NCBI RefSeq assembly: GCF_030523985.1
Contig: NZ_JAUNHK010000009.1
Span: forward strand, 2,891 to 45,847
Direction of reading: 5' to 3'
DNA: 42,957 nt
Source of the DNA: Deinococcus sp.
Lineage (GTDB): Bacteria > Deinococcota > Deinococci > Deinococcales > Deinococcaceae
Shown here piece by piece: positions 12,696 to 20,758 of the stretch; position 1 is the stretch's first letter; each line of letters opens with the position of its first letter. Below the pieces are notes generated by a model. The model was not told the origin of the DNA. It worked only from the letters and a program-made list of their open reading frames with translations, and searched no databases. The position numbers were made by a program, and so were the translations under genes.

Positions 12696-13082
12696 ATGCG
12701 GACGGTAGAAGACCTGCGCGGCGTGTGCGACGCCTTGCCCCACTCGCTCGAAACCTTTCCCTTCGACGACGAGACGCTGGTCTTCAAGGTCGGCTACTTC
12801 ACCAAGTCCAAGATGTACGCCCTGACCGACATCACGCAGGAGCCGCTGCGCCTAAGCGTCAAGGTAGACCCGCAGCGCGGTCACGATTTGCGGCAGATGT
12901 ACCCGCAGAGCGTGGTGCCGGGCTATCACCTGAATAAAAAACACTGGGTCACGGTCACGCTGGACGGCACCGTGCCGGGCGAACTGGTGCGCGAACTGCT
13001 GCACGGCAGCTACCTGCTGGTCACGAAAAAGGGCTTCACGAAGGCGGAGCGGGCGGATTTGGAACTGCCGGAGAGCCTGTGA
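12696..13082 (+). CDS. MmcQ/YjbR-family protein
   Basis: This encodes 128 residues. The start at 12696 is set by the family N-terminus (MRTVEDLRGVCDALPHSLETFPFDDETLVFKV). The MmcQ/YjbR (CyaY-like, double-wing) fold is seen in LVFKVGYFTKSKMYALTDI, LRLSVKVDPQRGHDLRQMYPQSVVPGYHLNKKHWVTVTLDG and the last helix LVRELLHGSYLLVTKKGF. Family members have been described as DNA-binding by structural analogy, but no clear role is established. The stop at 13082 is 74 bp before the GNAT gene. Confidence 0.88.
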   Translation: MRTVEDLRGVCDALPHSLETFPFDDETLVFKVGYFTKSKMYALTDITQEPLRLSVKVDPQRGHDLRQMYPQSVVPGYHLNKKHWVTVTLDGTVPGELVRELLHGSYLLVTKKGFTKAERADLELPESL

Positions 13083-13156
13083 ACGCTGCGCCTGACCGCA
13101 TCCGCGCAAAGGGCAGAGGGATTGGAAGTGATAGCAGGGGAGATTCTGGAGGGGAC

Positions 13157-13672
13157 ATGAATATCACCTTTCAGCCCCTGACACCCGAGCATTTGCCGCT
13201 CATGCACGGGTGGCTCCAGCTTCCCCACGTCCGTGAGTTTTGGGATGACGGGGACCGCACGTCCCAGCAGGTAGAGGCACATTATTTCGCGCCCCAGCGG
13301 AATGTTTTGGCGTTTATCGCCGCGCTTGACAGTCTGGCTTTTGCCTATGCTCAGGCGTATCCAGTGGCCGAGGACAGCGATTGCGTCGCGTGGCGCAGCG
13401 ATTCAGGCGAAACTTGGGGTATTGACCTGTTTATTGGGGAGTCGCATTGGCTAGGGCGGGGGCTGGCTGCGCCGCTGATAACGGCATTTATGGCACATCT
13501 GCAAGAGCTACGGCCTGAACTGCGCCGCGTGCTGATTGACCCTGAAATGGAAAACGGGCGGGCGCGACATGTCTACAGGAAAGCGGGATTTTCAGCGGTA
13601 GGAACAGCACAAAGCGGGAGCAAGGAGCTGGAAATCATGGCACTGGATTTACCCACTCAGCCCTCGTACTGA
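13157..13672 (+). CDS. GNAT acetyltransferase, AAC(6')-like
   Basis: This encodes 171 residues from the ATG at 13157, which has GGAGGGG immediately upstream. The order of segments matches the aminoglycoside 6'-N-acetyltransferase/Acetyltransf_8 type: FQPLTPEHLPLMHGWLQLPHVREFWDD, then WGIDLFIGESHWLGRGLAAPLITAFMAHL with the acetyl-CoA loop LGRGLA, then VLIDPEMENGRARHVYRKAGF. It would transfer acetyl from acetyl-CoA to an amine; aminoglycoside is only one possibility. Base composition is visibly less GC-rich than the neighbouring genes, which suggests later acquisition. Its last 16 bp overlap the 3' end of the convergent ABC gene. Confidence 0.88.
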   Translation: MNITFQPLTPEHLPLMHGWLQLPHVREFWDDGDRTSQQVEAHYFAPQRNVLAFIAALDSLAFAYAQAYPVAEDSDCVAWRSDSGETWGIDLFIGESHWLGRGLAAPLITAFMAHLQELRPELRRVLIDPEMENGRARHVYRKAGFSAVGTAQSGSKELEIMALDLPTQPSY

Positions 13673-15465
13673 CTCGCCTGCAACTGCCACAGCTCGGCGT
13701 ATTCGCCGCCCTTCGCCAACAGCTCGGCGTGGGTGCCGTCCTCGATCAATCGGCCCTGTTTCATCACCAGCACGCGGTCGGCCATCAGCACGCTGCCCAG
13801 GCGGTGGGTAATCAGCAGGGTGGTGCGGCCCCGGCTCATGCGGGCAAAGGCGTCGAAGACTTCCTTTTCGCTGCGGGGGTCGAGGGCGGCGGTGGGTTCG
13901 TCCAGAATGAGAACGCGGGCCTCGCGGTACAGGGCGCGGGCGGTCGCCAGCTTCTGCCACTGCCCGCCCGACAGGTCCAGCCCGCCGAACGCCTGACCGA
14001 TGCGGGCGTCCAGGCCGCCGTCCACGCGGTTGAGTGCCGCGCCCAGCCCGCTCGCCTCCACCGACCAGTTCAGCTTTTCGTCGTCCTGGGGCTGGCCCAG
14101 CAGAATGTTGTCGCGCAGCGTCCACTCGAAGCGGGCGAAATCCTGAAACACCGCCGCCACCTGTGAGCGCCACGCCGAGGCGTCCACGTCGCGCAGGTCG
14201 GTTTCCTCGCCCGCGCCGCCCAGCAGGATGCGGCCCGAGGTGGGGTCGTAAAAGCGCAGCAGCAGCTTGACCAGCGTGGTTTTTCCGGCTCCGTTCTCGC
14301 CCACGATGGCGACGGTCTGCCCCTCGGGAATCGTCAGCGTGAGGTGTTCTACGGCGGGTGCGCCGCCCTTGTACCCGAACGACACGTCCTCCAGCGTCAG
14401 CGTGACCCCGGCAGGCAGAGGACGCGGCTGCGCGGGCTGAACGACACTGGGCTGGGCGTCCAGAAAGCGGTGGAACTTGGCAAACCAGTTCAGATGCTCG
14501 GTGCCCACGCTGATGTACTCGGAAATGGCGCGGAGTTCGTCGCGCAGCCCCGCCAGCGCCGTGATGACCAGCACCACGCTGCCCGCCGTGTACCGCCCGT
14601 TCCCGGCGTGCGACACGACATAGACGAACAGCCCCGCCGTGACGGTCAGCGACAGCACCTGATACGGCAGGATGCCCAGCAGTTGCTTGTTCCGCACGCC
14701 GCGCATGGTCTTCTGGTAGGCCAGCGTGCGGGTCAGGTACTGGCTTTGCAGGTAGGGCAGCAGCCCATAGAGCCGCACTTCCTTGGCATACTCGTGGCGC
14801 ATGGCAACCCGCTGAAGGTAGTTGACCTCCCGCGAGTCCTGGGTGCGCTGAATGAAGATGCTCCAGCCCAGTTTGTAGAACTCCATCTGCTTGAGCAGCG
14901 CGGGCAGGGTTCCGGCGACCACCACCAGCGGCACCCACCAGCCGATGCTGAGCAGTGTGGCCGACACGCTGACCGCGCTCACCGTCCCGCGAATCAGGTA
15001 CAGCAGCGTGGACACCAGATTGAGCGGGCGGCGCGGCGCACCCTGCTGCAAAATCTCGATGTCGTCGTGAAAGCGGGCGTCTTCCAGCACGTCCAGCCCC
15101 GGCAGGTCACGCATTTTGCCCATCAGGCGCTGCATGGTCTGCACGGTGAAGTGGTCGGCGGCGTACCCCTGCAAGACCTGCGCCGCCACCTGCGTCACCT
15201 GCCCCAGCAGCGCCGCGCCTGCCCAGGCCGCCGCCAGCAGGGGCAAATTGCTCGGCTGGCCCTGCACCGCCGCCCCCACGCCGTCCACCGTCCACTTGCC
15301 CAGCAGGATGGTCAGCGCGGGCACCAGCCCCTGAATGACCGCCATGCCCAGCATCAGCGACACCAGCGCGGGCGCACTGCGAATCAGGTCGGGCAGGGTG
15401 CGGGTCAGCACACCCAGCAGTTCACGGTTGCTGAGGTCTTCCGATTTGGGCAGGGGGCGCATCAT
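13657..15465 (-). CDS. ABC exporter, fused membrane and ATPase domains
   Basis: This encodes 602 residues. Residues about 30-320 hold six membrane segments (for example LVSLMLGMAVIQGLVPALTILLG, LLAAAWAGAALLGQVTQV, WWVPLVVVAGTLPALL). The nucleotide-binding domain starts near 345 with Walker A GENGAGKTT (about 387-395), the signature LDLSGGQWQKLA, Walker B VLILDEPTAALD with the catalytic Glu, and the switch histidine in LLITHRLGS. It is a type-IV exporter half and probably works as a homodimer, exporting lipid, drug or peptide; the substrate is not readable. Two adjacent ATG codons (15465, 15462) are possible starts. A TAGACT hexamer stands 9 nt before the first. Its stop lies inside the convergent GNAT gene. 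Confidence 0.92.
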   Translation of the reverse strand: MMRPLPKSEDLSNRELLGVLTRTLPDLIRSAPALVSLMLGMAVIQGLVPALTILLGKWTVDGVGAAVQGQPSNLPLLAAAWAGAALLGQVTQVAAQVLQGYAADHFTVQTMQRLMGKMRDLPGLDVLEDARFHDDIEILQQGAPRRPLNLVSTLLYLIRGTVSAVSVSATLLSIGWWVPLVVVAGTLPALLKQMEFYKLGWSIFIQRTQDSREVNYLQRVAMRHEYAKEVRLYGLLPYLQSQYLTRTLAYQKTMRGVRNKQLLGILPYQVLSLTVTAGLFVYVVSHAGNGRYTAGSVVLVITALAGLRDELRAISEYISVGTEHLNWFAKFHRFLDAQPSVVQPAQPRPLPAGVTLTLEDVSFGYKGGAPAVEHLTLTIPEGQTVAIVGENGAGKTTLVKLLLRFYDPTSGRILLGGAGEETDLRDVDASAWRSQVAAVFQDFARFEWTLRDNILLGQPQDDEKLNWSVEASGLGAALNRVDGGLDARIGQAFGGLDLSGGQWQKLATARALYREARVLILDEPTAALDPRSEKEVFDAFARMSRGRTTLLITHRLGSVLMADRVLVMKQGRLIEDGTHAELLAKGGEYAELWQLQASQYEG

Positions 15466-15474
15466 GTGGGCGGC

Positions 15475-15480
15475 AGTCTA
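15475..15480 (-). promoter_or_regulatory. Leaderless-type -10 element of the ABC exporter
   Basis: Minus-strand TAGACT ends 9 nt before the ATG at 15465 (12 nt before the second ATG); no ribosome-binding site is seen. Confidence 0.5.
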
Positions 15481-15526
15481 GGGGCCGCCGAGCGGCGGAA
15501 AAGTGTGCCCAGCGGCTGGAAACCCC

Positions 15527-15552
15527 TGGAGGCAAATGAAAGAATGCCTCCA
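15527..15552. other. Perfect 8-bp hairpin between the ABC exporter and urtE
   Basis: TGGAGGCA (15527-15534) pairs with TGCCTCCA (15545-15552) across a 10-nt loop. It is in the 212-bp gap after urtE. Neither strand has a proper T-run beside it, so a terminator role for urtDE or the urt transcript is uncertain. The rest of the gap shows no gene. Confidence 0.45.
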
Positions 15553-15677
15553 CAAAGGAAGCACCGGACAAAATATTGGGGACAGAACGGGGACGCTCGA
15601 AAGGGACACCCGGCTCAACACGGTTAATTTGTCACCCTCTGCACCCAACGAGATTGCAAAGTTGTCCAAACCCTCGC

Positions 15678-16382
15678 CTACACGCTCATGTACCGCTGCA
15701 CGGCGCTGGGCGGCACTTCGGCGGTCAGGCCACTTTCGACCACCCGGCCCCGCTGGAGCACGTAGTAACGGTCAGCGAAAGCCCAGGCAAAGTCCAGATA
15801 TTGCTCGACCAGCAGCACCGCCACGCGCAACTCGCTGCGAATGCGGCCCAGCGCCGTTTCGATTTCCTGCACGATACTGGGCTGAATCCCTTCGGTGGGT
15901 TCGTCCAGCAGCAGGTAGCGCGGTTGCGTGACCAGCGCCCGTCCGATGGCGACCTGCTGCTGCTGCCCGCCCGACAGGTTGCCCGCCTTGCGCCCCGCCA
16001 TGTCCCGACAAATCGGAAACAGGTCGTAGACCAGCGCCGGAATTTCCTTTTTGGCGGCGTCCCGGCCCGTGAGGGCAGGCAAGCCCATCAGCAGGTTTTC
16101 GTGGACGGTCAGGTGTGGAAACAACCCCCGGCCCTGCGGCACATAGGCCAGCCCAGCGCGGGCACGGGCAAAAGCGGGTTCTTTTTCCATCTGTTCCCCG
16201 TTCAGGCGCACCCCCCCCGAAGCGGACGTGTGCAGCCCGGTAATGGTGCGCAGCAGGGTGGATTTGCCGACGCCGTTGCGCCCGATGAGGGTCACGGCCT
16301 CGGCGTCGTTCACTTCCAGATCGATATCGAAAAGCACTTGACTGCCACCATAGGCCGCGTTGACCTGTTCGAGTTTGAGCAT
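15678..16382 (-). CDS. urtE: Urea ABC transporter ATP-binding protein UrtE
   Basis: This encodes 234 residues. It is one of the two ATPases that drive urea import. Visible are Walker A GRNGVGKST (35-43), GRGLFPHLTVHENLLMGL, the ABC signature NLSGGQQQQVAIGRAL, and Walker B LLLDEPTEGIQPSIV followed by VLLVEQYLDFA. The EPTEGIQPSIVQEI stretch distinguishes UrtE from the related LivF branched-chain amino-acid ATPase. The ATG at 16382 has AAGGAG 5 nt upstream. It is 153 bp downstream of urtD, a gap that carries two copies of a 12-bp direct repeat. Confidence 0.93.
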   Translation of the reverse strand: MLKLEQVNAAYGGSQVLFDIDLEVNDAEAVTLIGRNGVGKSTLLRTITGLHTSASGGVRLNGEQMEKEPAFARARAGLAYVPQGRGLFPHLTVHENLLMGLPALTGRDAAKKEIPALVYDLFPICRDMAGRKAGNLSGGQQQQVAIGRALVTQPRYLLLDEPTEGIQPSIVQEIETALGRIRSELRVAVLLVEQYLDFAWAFADRYYVLQRGRVVESGLTAEVPPSAVQRYMSV

Positions 16383-16398
16383 GGGTCTCCTTGTTGAA

Positions 16399-16434
16399 GA
16401 TGGATGATGGGTCCACTTCGCTGATGGATGATGG
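16399..16434. repeat. 12-bp direct repeat, two copies, between urtD and urtE
   Basis: GATGGATGATGG occurs at 16399-16410 and 16423-16434, 24 bp apart start to start. The gap (16383-16535) has no gene. The role is unknown. Confidence 0.7.
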
Positions 16435-16535
16435 AACGGGCGAATGTTCGCTTATCTGACCTACATTGGGGACAAGGGCTTGCGCGGCAGGGGGTCAGGG
16501 GGCTTCTCCGACCTTTGTTCGACGCCTGCCCGCCA

Positions 16536-17303
16536 TCAGTCCGCTGCTTCCTTGGGCCTGCCCAGATAAATCTCCATCACGTCGGGGTCGTTTCTAAGGG
16601 TTTCGAGGTCGCCTTCACGGAAGACCTGCCCCTGGTGCAGCACAGTGACGGGGGCCGCCAGCAGTTCGACGAAGTGCATGTCGTGGTCAATGACCAGCAC
16701 GGCATGGTCTCCGGCGAGCGAGCGAATCAGTTCGGCGGTCTGCACGGTTTCCTGGGCGGTCATTCCGGCGGTGGGTTCGTCCAGCAGCAGCAGCTTGGGC
16801 CGGGCAGACACCACCATCCCGATTTCCAGCCACTGTTTTTCGCCGTGGGCGAGGTCGCCCGCCCGCATCTCGGCCCGCGCTGCCAATCCGGTCAGGGCCA
16901 GCAGTTCGTCCACCCGCGCTTCCTCGGCGGGGTTGGGCCTGGGGGAAAAGCTGGCGAACACGCCCTTGTTGCCCCGCAGCGCCAGCCGCAGGTTGTCGCG
17001 CACGCTCAGGCCCTCCAGCACGCCCGGAGCCTGGAACTTGCGGCAGATGCCGCGCCGGGCAATGCGGTATTCGGGCAGCCCCGAAATGCGCTCGCCCTCA
17101 AAGCGCACCTCGCCACTCACGGGCCGCACCTTGCCGATGATGGTGTCCAGCAGCGTGCTTTTTCCGGCTCCGTTGGGGCCGATCAGCACGCGCAGGGTGC
17201 CGGGGGCCACGTTCAGCGACAGGTTTTGAATGGCCTTGAATCCGTCGAACGACACCGTGATGTCACGGACTTGCAGCAGCATTCCATTCGTCTCAGGCGA
17301 CAT
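16536..17303 (-). CDS. urtD: Urea ABC transporter ATP-binding protein UrtD
   Basis: This encodes 255 residues and is the second ATPase of the urea importer. Walker A is GPNGAGKST (about 42-50). The signature region reads LAHGEKQWLEIGM instead of LSGGQ, which is characteristic of UrtD, and Walker B is LLLLDEPTAGMTAQET with the switch histidine in VIDHDMHFVE. The ATG at 17303 lies 11 nt inside the 3' end of urtC, so the two are probably coupled. Confidence 0.94.
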   Translation of the reverse strand: MSPETNGMLLQVRDITVSFDGFKAIQNLSLNVAPGTLRVLIGPNGAGKSTLLDTIIGKVRPVSGEVRFEGERISGLPEYRIARRGICRKFQAPGVLEGLSVRDNLRLALRGNKGVFASFSPRPNPAEEARVDELLALTGLAARAEMRAGDLAHGEKQWLEIGMVVSARPKLLLLDEPTAGMTAQETVQTAELIRSLAGDHAVLVIDHDMHFVELLAAPVTVLHQGQVFREGDLETLRNDPDVMEIYLGRPKEAAD

Positions 17304-18345
17304 CTTTGACCTCCCGCAGTTCGGGCGCGGGCCGCTTGGCTGCGGGTGGGCGAATCAGGCCCGCCACGCCGTTCGGCAGGAACATGACCACGCCGACAAA
17401 CAGCGCCCCCATGATGTACAGCCACGCATCCGGCGCGGCGCTGGAAATGCGGTCTTTGGCGAGTTGGCCCAGAATCAGGCCGCCCGCAGCCCCCCACAGG
17501 CTGGCGCGTCCGCCCAGCGCCACCCACACCACCAGTTCAGTAGAAAAGGCCACGCCAATCATCGCGGGCGAAATGGTGCCCAGGTGCAGGGTGTACAGCG
17601 CCCCCGACAGGCCCGCCAGCACGCCGCCCAGCACGAACGCCGCCACCTTGTAGGCCGCCGGGTCGTAGCCCAGAAAGCGGCTGCGGTTTTCGTTGTCGCG
17701 CACGGCGGTCAGCAGCGAACCGAAAGGCGTGTGCAGCAGCCACGCCGTGACCGCCAGCGTCAGCGCCAGCGCCAGCACCGTGACCCAGTACAGCCCCCGC
17801 GCAAACCCGTCGCCGCGCAGGTTCAGGCCCAGGAAGGTCTGAAAGTCGGTCAGGCCGTTGGTGCCGCTGGTCAGCCCCTGCGACCCGTTCAGCCACGTCA
17901 CGAAGGCCAGCACCAGCGCCTGGGTAATGATGCTCACAAAAACCCCGGTAATCCGCCGCCGGAACATCAGCCAGCCGATGAGGTAAGCCGCCAGTCCCGG
18001 CAGCACCACCACCATCAGCAGGGCGAAGGGCGCCGAGTGGAAGGGCTGCCAGAACCAGGGCAGCTTCTCCACGCCGTTGTAGACCATGAAGTCGGGCAGT
18101 TCGCCTTTGGGCGTCGCCGCCAGCTTGAGGTGCATGGCGAGCGCGTAGCCGCCCAGTCCGAAGAAAAGCCCCTGACCCAGACTGAGAATCCCGGTGCGGC
18201 CCCACACCACGCACACGCCCAGCGCGGCAATCGCCAGTGCCAGCACCCGGCCCAGCAGGGTCAGCGCGTAGCCGCCTAAGGCAAAGGGTGCGAGCAGCAA
18301 GAGCAGCGTCAGGCCCAGCAGCGCGAGGGTTTCACCGCGTTTCAT
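17293..18345 (-). CDS. urtC: Urea ABC transporter permease UrtC
   Basis: This encodes 350 residues. It is a LivM-like membrane channel subunit with about ten hydrophobic segments, starting ETLALLGLTLLLLLAPFALGG and YALTLLGRVLALAIAALGV. The motif GRTGILSLGQGLFFGLGGYA and the late loop YKVAAFVLGGVLAGLSGALY are typical of the family. The protein ends with a short charged tail. Its ATG overlaps the urtB stop as ATGA (18345-18342), and its 3' end overlaps urtD, giving tight coupling across the operon. Confidence 0.93.
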   Translation of the reverse strand: MKRGETLALLGLTLLLLLAPFALGGYALTLLGRVLALAIAALGVCVVWGRTGILSLGQGLFFGLGGYALAMHLKLAATPKGELPDFMVYNGVEKLPWFWQPFHSAPFALLMVVVLPGLAAYLIGWLMFRRRITGVFVSIITQALVLAFVTWLNGSQGLTSGTNGLTDFQTFLGLNLRGDGFARGLYWVTVLALALTLAVTAWLLHTPFGSLLTAVRDNENRSRFLGYDPAAYKVAAFVLGGVLAGLSGALYTLHLGTISPAMIGVAFSTELVVWVALGGRASLWGAAGGLILGQLAKDRISSAAPDAWLYIMGALFVGVVMFLPNGVAGLIRPPAAKRPAPELREVKDVA

Positions 18346-19244
18346 GAGTCCTCCAGGGCACGGGACTGGGTGGGGAACAGCCCCTTAGGTTTCCACTGCA
18401 AGAAGGCCACGACCAGCACCAGGAGCGCCGCCTGCGCCAGACTGACGCTGGTCAGCCCCTCGGCCAGCGCCGTGATACTGCCCAGCAGCACCGCCGCCAC
18501 GCCCGCACCCAGAATGCTGCCCACGCCGCCGACCACCACGACCAGGAAGGCGTTGACGATGTAAGACGCGCCCACCGTGGGATTGACGGGCGACAGCAGC
18601 GCGAGGCCCACCCCGGCGATGCCCGCAATACCCGCGCCCAGCGCAAAGACCAGCAGGTCGAGGCGGCGGGTATTGACGCCCAGCGCCGAAGCCATCTCGC
18701 GACTCTGGTTCACCGCCCGCACTTCCATCCCGAAGCGGGTGCGGGTCAGCAGCCACCACAGCCCGCCCAGGACGACCAGTGCCAGCGCGATGACGAACAG
18801 GCGGCTCCCCGGCAGGGTCACGCCGCCGAGGGTGAGGCTCCCCGACAGCCAAGCGGGGGCCGTGACCGGAACCCCGGTGCTGCCGAAGATTTGCCGCGCT
18901 GCCTGCTGCAGCATCAGGCTGATGCCGAAGGTCGCCAGCAGGGTGTCGAGCGGCCTGCCGTACAGCCGCCGGATCACCAGAAATTCCAGCAGCGCCCCCA
19001 GCAGCGCCGTCCCGAAAAACGCCAGCGGAAACGCCACCCACAGGTAGCCGTCGCCGAGGGTCGGCTGGGTCCACTTGGCGGCGAGGTAGGTCAGGTAGCC
19101 GCCCAGCATCAGAAATTCGCCGTGCGCCATGTTGATGACGCGCATCAGCCCGAAGGTCAGCGCCAGGCCCAGCGCCGCCAGCAGCAGGATGGACGCCACC
19201 GAGAGGCCGGTAAACAGTTGGTTGGCAAGAAAAAGAGAATCCAC
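18342..19244 (-). CDS. urtB: Urea ABC transporter permease UrtB
   Basis: This encodes 300 residues from a GTG at 19244 with AAGGAG 5 nt upstream. It is a LivH-like permease: SVASILLLAALGLALTFGLMRVINMAHGEFLMLGGY is the family N-terminus, followed by LLATFGISLMLQQAARQIFGS and the late FLVVVVGGVGSILGAGVAAVLLG. It pairs with UrtC to form the urea channel. It follows urtA after 107 bp and overlaps urtC by 4 nt. Confidence 0.93.
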   Translation of the reverse strand: MDSLFLANQLFTGLSVASILLLAALGLALTFGLMRVINMAHGEFLMLGGYLTYLAAKWTQPTLGDGYLWVAFPLAFFGTALLGALLEFLVIRRLYGRPLDTLLATFGISLMLQQAARQIFGSTGVPVTAPAWLSGSLTLGGVTLPGSRLFVIALALVVLGGLWWLLTRTRFGMEVRAVNQSREMASALGVNTRRLDLLVFALGAGIAGIAGVGLALLSPVNPTVGASYIVNAFLVVVVGGVGSILGAGVAAVLLGSITALAEGLTSVSLAQAALLVLVVAFLQWKPKGLFPTQSRALEDS

Positions 19245-19351
19245 TGGGTCTCCTTGAAGTGGGAAAAAAGGAGGGAAAAAGGGGGCGGGCCATGAGGCGT
19301 CTTTCGCCCACAGCCCGCCGCTGGCGGCTCCAGGTCAGCCGCGTGTACGCA

Positions 19352-20530
19352 TCAGGGGCAGGTCTTGCCGGGGAAAGCCAGCTTGTCGTAGGGCTGCGGG
19401 GCCACCACGCCCTTGCTCTGGGCCACGACCTTGAACTGTCCGCCCGCGCCGCTTTGTCCGGTGTAGACCGCCTGGGTCAGGCTGCCGCTCTTGTCCACGG
19501 TGATTTTGCCCAGCGGACTGTCCATGCTGATGCCCACGATGGCCTTGCGGACGGCAGCGGGGTTGAAGGACTTGGCCTTCTCGACAGCGGCTTTCCACAG
19601 GTACACGTTGATGTAGGCGTGGGCCATCGGGTCGGTCACGACCGCGTTCGCGCCGTATTTCTTCTTGTAGGCGGCCACGAATTTCTTGTTGGCGGCGTTG
19701 GGCAGGCTCTGGAAGTAGTTCCAGGTGGCGTACTGGCCGCTCAGCAGCGCGGGGCCGATGCTCTGGGCTTCTTGCTCGGCAATCGAGAAGGAGATGACGG
19801 GCAGGGTCTTGGCGTTGTAGCCCGCCGCTTGGTACTGCTTGAAAAACGCCACGTTCGAGTCGCCGTTGAGGGTGTTGATGATGACCTGGGGCTTGGCGCT
19901 GCGAATCTTGTTAATGACGCTGGAAAACTCGGTGCCGCCCAGCGCGACGTATTCCTCGCCCGCGAGCTTGGCTCCCTGCGCAGCGATGTGCTTTTTCAGA
20001 ATCAGGTTGGCGGTGCGGGGGTACACGTAGTCGCTGCCCAGCAAGAAGATGTTCTTGTACCCCTTGCTGATGGCCCAGTCGAGCGCGGGGAGGGCCTGCT
20101 GGTTGGGCTGCGCCCCGGTGTAGATGATGTTGGGGCTACACTCGTTGCCCTCGAACTGCACGGGGTAAAACAGCAGCCCCCTATTCTTCTCGAACACGGG
20201 CAGCATCGCCTTGCGGCTGGCGCTCGTCCAGCCCCCGAAAACCACCGATACCTTGTCCTGGGTCAGCAGTTTTTCGGCCTTGGTGGCGAAGGTGGGCCAG
20301 TCGGACGCGCCGTCTTCCTTGACGACCACCAGTTTCTTGCCCATGACGCCGCCCTTGGCGTTGATTTCGTCTATCGCCAGTTGTGCGGCGTTGGCGACGG
20401 TGATTTCCGAAATCGCCATCGTGCCGGTCAGCGAGTGCAGCACACCGACTTTGACGGTGCTCGGGGCCTGGGCTTGGGCCGGGGTCAGGGTCAGCAGCAG
20501 GGTCAGCAGCAGAGCAGATTCACGTTTCAT
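19352..20530 (-). CDS. urtA: Urea ABC transporter substrate-binding protein UrtA
   Basis: This encodes 392 residues. The start at 20530 gives a signal peptide (MKRESALLLTLLLTLTPAQA, cleaved near AQA) and has AAGGAG 6 nt upstream; ten more in-frame codons upstream are rejected. The mature protein has the type-I periplasmic fold: VKVGVLHSLTGTMAISEI, LLFYPVQFEGNECSPNIIYTGA, VVFGGWTSASRKAMLPVFE, YVALGGTEFSSVINKI. The YPVQFEGNECSPN stretch separates UrtA from leucine-binding LivK. It captures urea outside the membrane and delivers it to UrtBC. It is the first gene of the leftward operon, divergent from the urease operon. Confidence 0.95.
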   Translation of the reverse strand: MKRESALLLTLLLTLTPAQAQAPSTVKVGVLHSLTGTMAISEITVANAAQLAIDEINAKGGVMGKKLVVVKEDGASDWPTFATKAEKLLTQDKVSVVFGGWTSASRKAMLPVFEKNRGLLFYPVQFEGNECSPNIIYTGAQPNQQALPALDWAISKGYKNIFLLGSDYVYPRTANLILKKHIAAQGAKLAGEEYVALGGTEFSSVINKIRSAKPQVIINTLNGDSNVAFFKQYQAAGYNAKTLPVISFSIAEQEAQSIGPALLSGQYATWNYFQSLPNAANKKFVAAYKKKYGANAVVTDPMAHAYINVYLWKAAVEKAKSFNPAAVRKAIVGISMDSPLGKITVDKSGSLTQAVYTGQSGAGGQFKVVAQSKGVVAPQPYDKLAFPGKTCP

Positions 20531-20573
20531 GGGGGTCTCCTTGGGGCACTTCCGGGCCAAACGATTCTATTTT

Positions 20574-20607
20574 TGCAATTTGCTAAAATTTCTTTTAACA
20601 AATTGCA
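20574..20607. promoter_or_regulatory. 34-bp AT-rich inverted repeat, putative operator between urtA and ureAB
   Basis: Left arm TGCAATTTGCTAAAA (20574-20588), a 4-nt spacer, right arm TTTTAACAAATTGCA (20593-20607); the arms match at 14 of 15 positions. It is far more AT-rich than its surroundings. Toward urtA it is followed at once by TAGAAT (minus strand, 20569-20564), a plausible -10, so the repeat would occupy the -35 region of urtA. It lies 27 bp upstream of the -35 of the urease promoter. The size and symmetry fit a dimeric repressor or activator site controlling both operons. The regulator is not identified. Confidence 0.7.
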
Positions 20608-20634
20608 TCAACGAGGTGAGGTTAGTCCGAAGCA

Positions 20635-20663
20635 TTGACCAATTTATGCAGGTTGTTTAGAAA
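20635..20663 (+). promoter_or_regulatory. Promoter of the urease operon
   Basis: TTGACC (20635-20640), a 17-bp spacer and TAGAAA (20658-20663). It would give a leader of about 90 nt before ureAB, which has GGAGG at 20747-20751. Confidence 0.6.
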
Positions 20664-20714
20664 ATCTTTCGACTCTGGCAATTCGGCGGCGTTAGGCTCA
20701 GGGTGGGAAAATTA

Positions 20715-20737
20715 GACCCGGTTTAGCGACCCGGTTT
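20715..20737. repeat. 10-bp tandem direct repeat in the urease leader
   Basis: GACCCGGTTT occurs at 20715-20724 and 20728-20737, a 13-bp period, within the predicted untranslated leader of ureAB. Confidence 0.6.
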
Positions 20738-20758
20738 CGACTTCTCGGAGGAACACGA

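Noticed and set aside
15466..15677. Attachment-site copy of the tRNA-Trp 3' end at the left edge of the urea island
   Set aside because: No stretch like GGTTCAAGTCC or its complement is present; only a 20-bp hairpin was seen.
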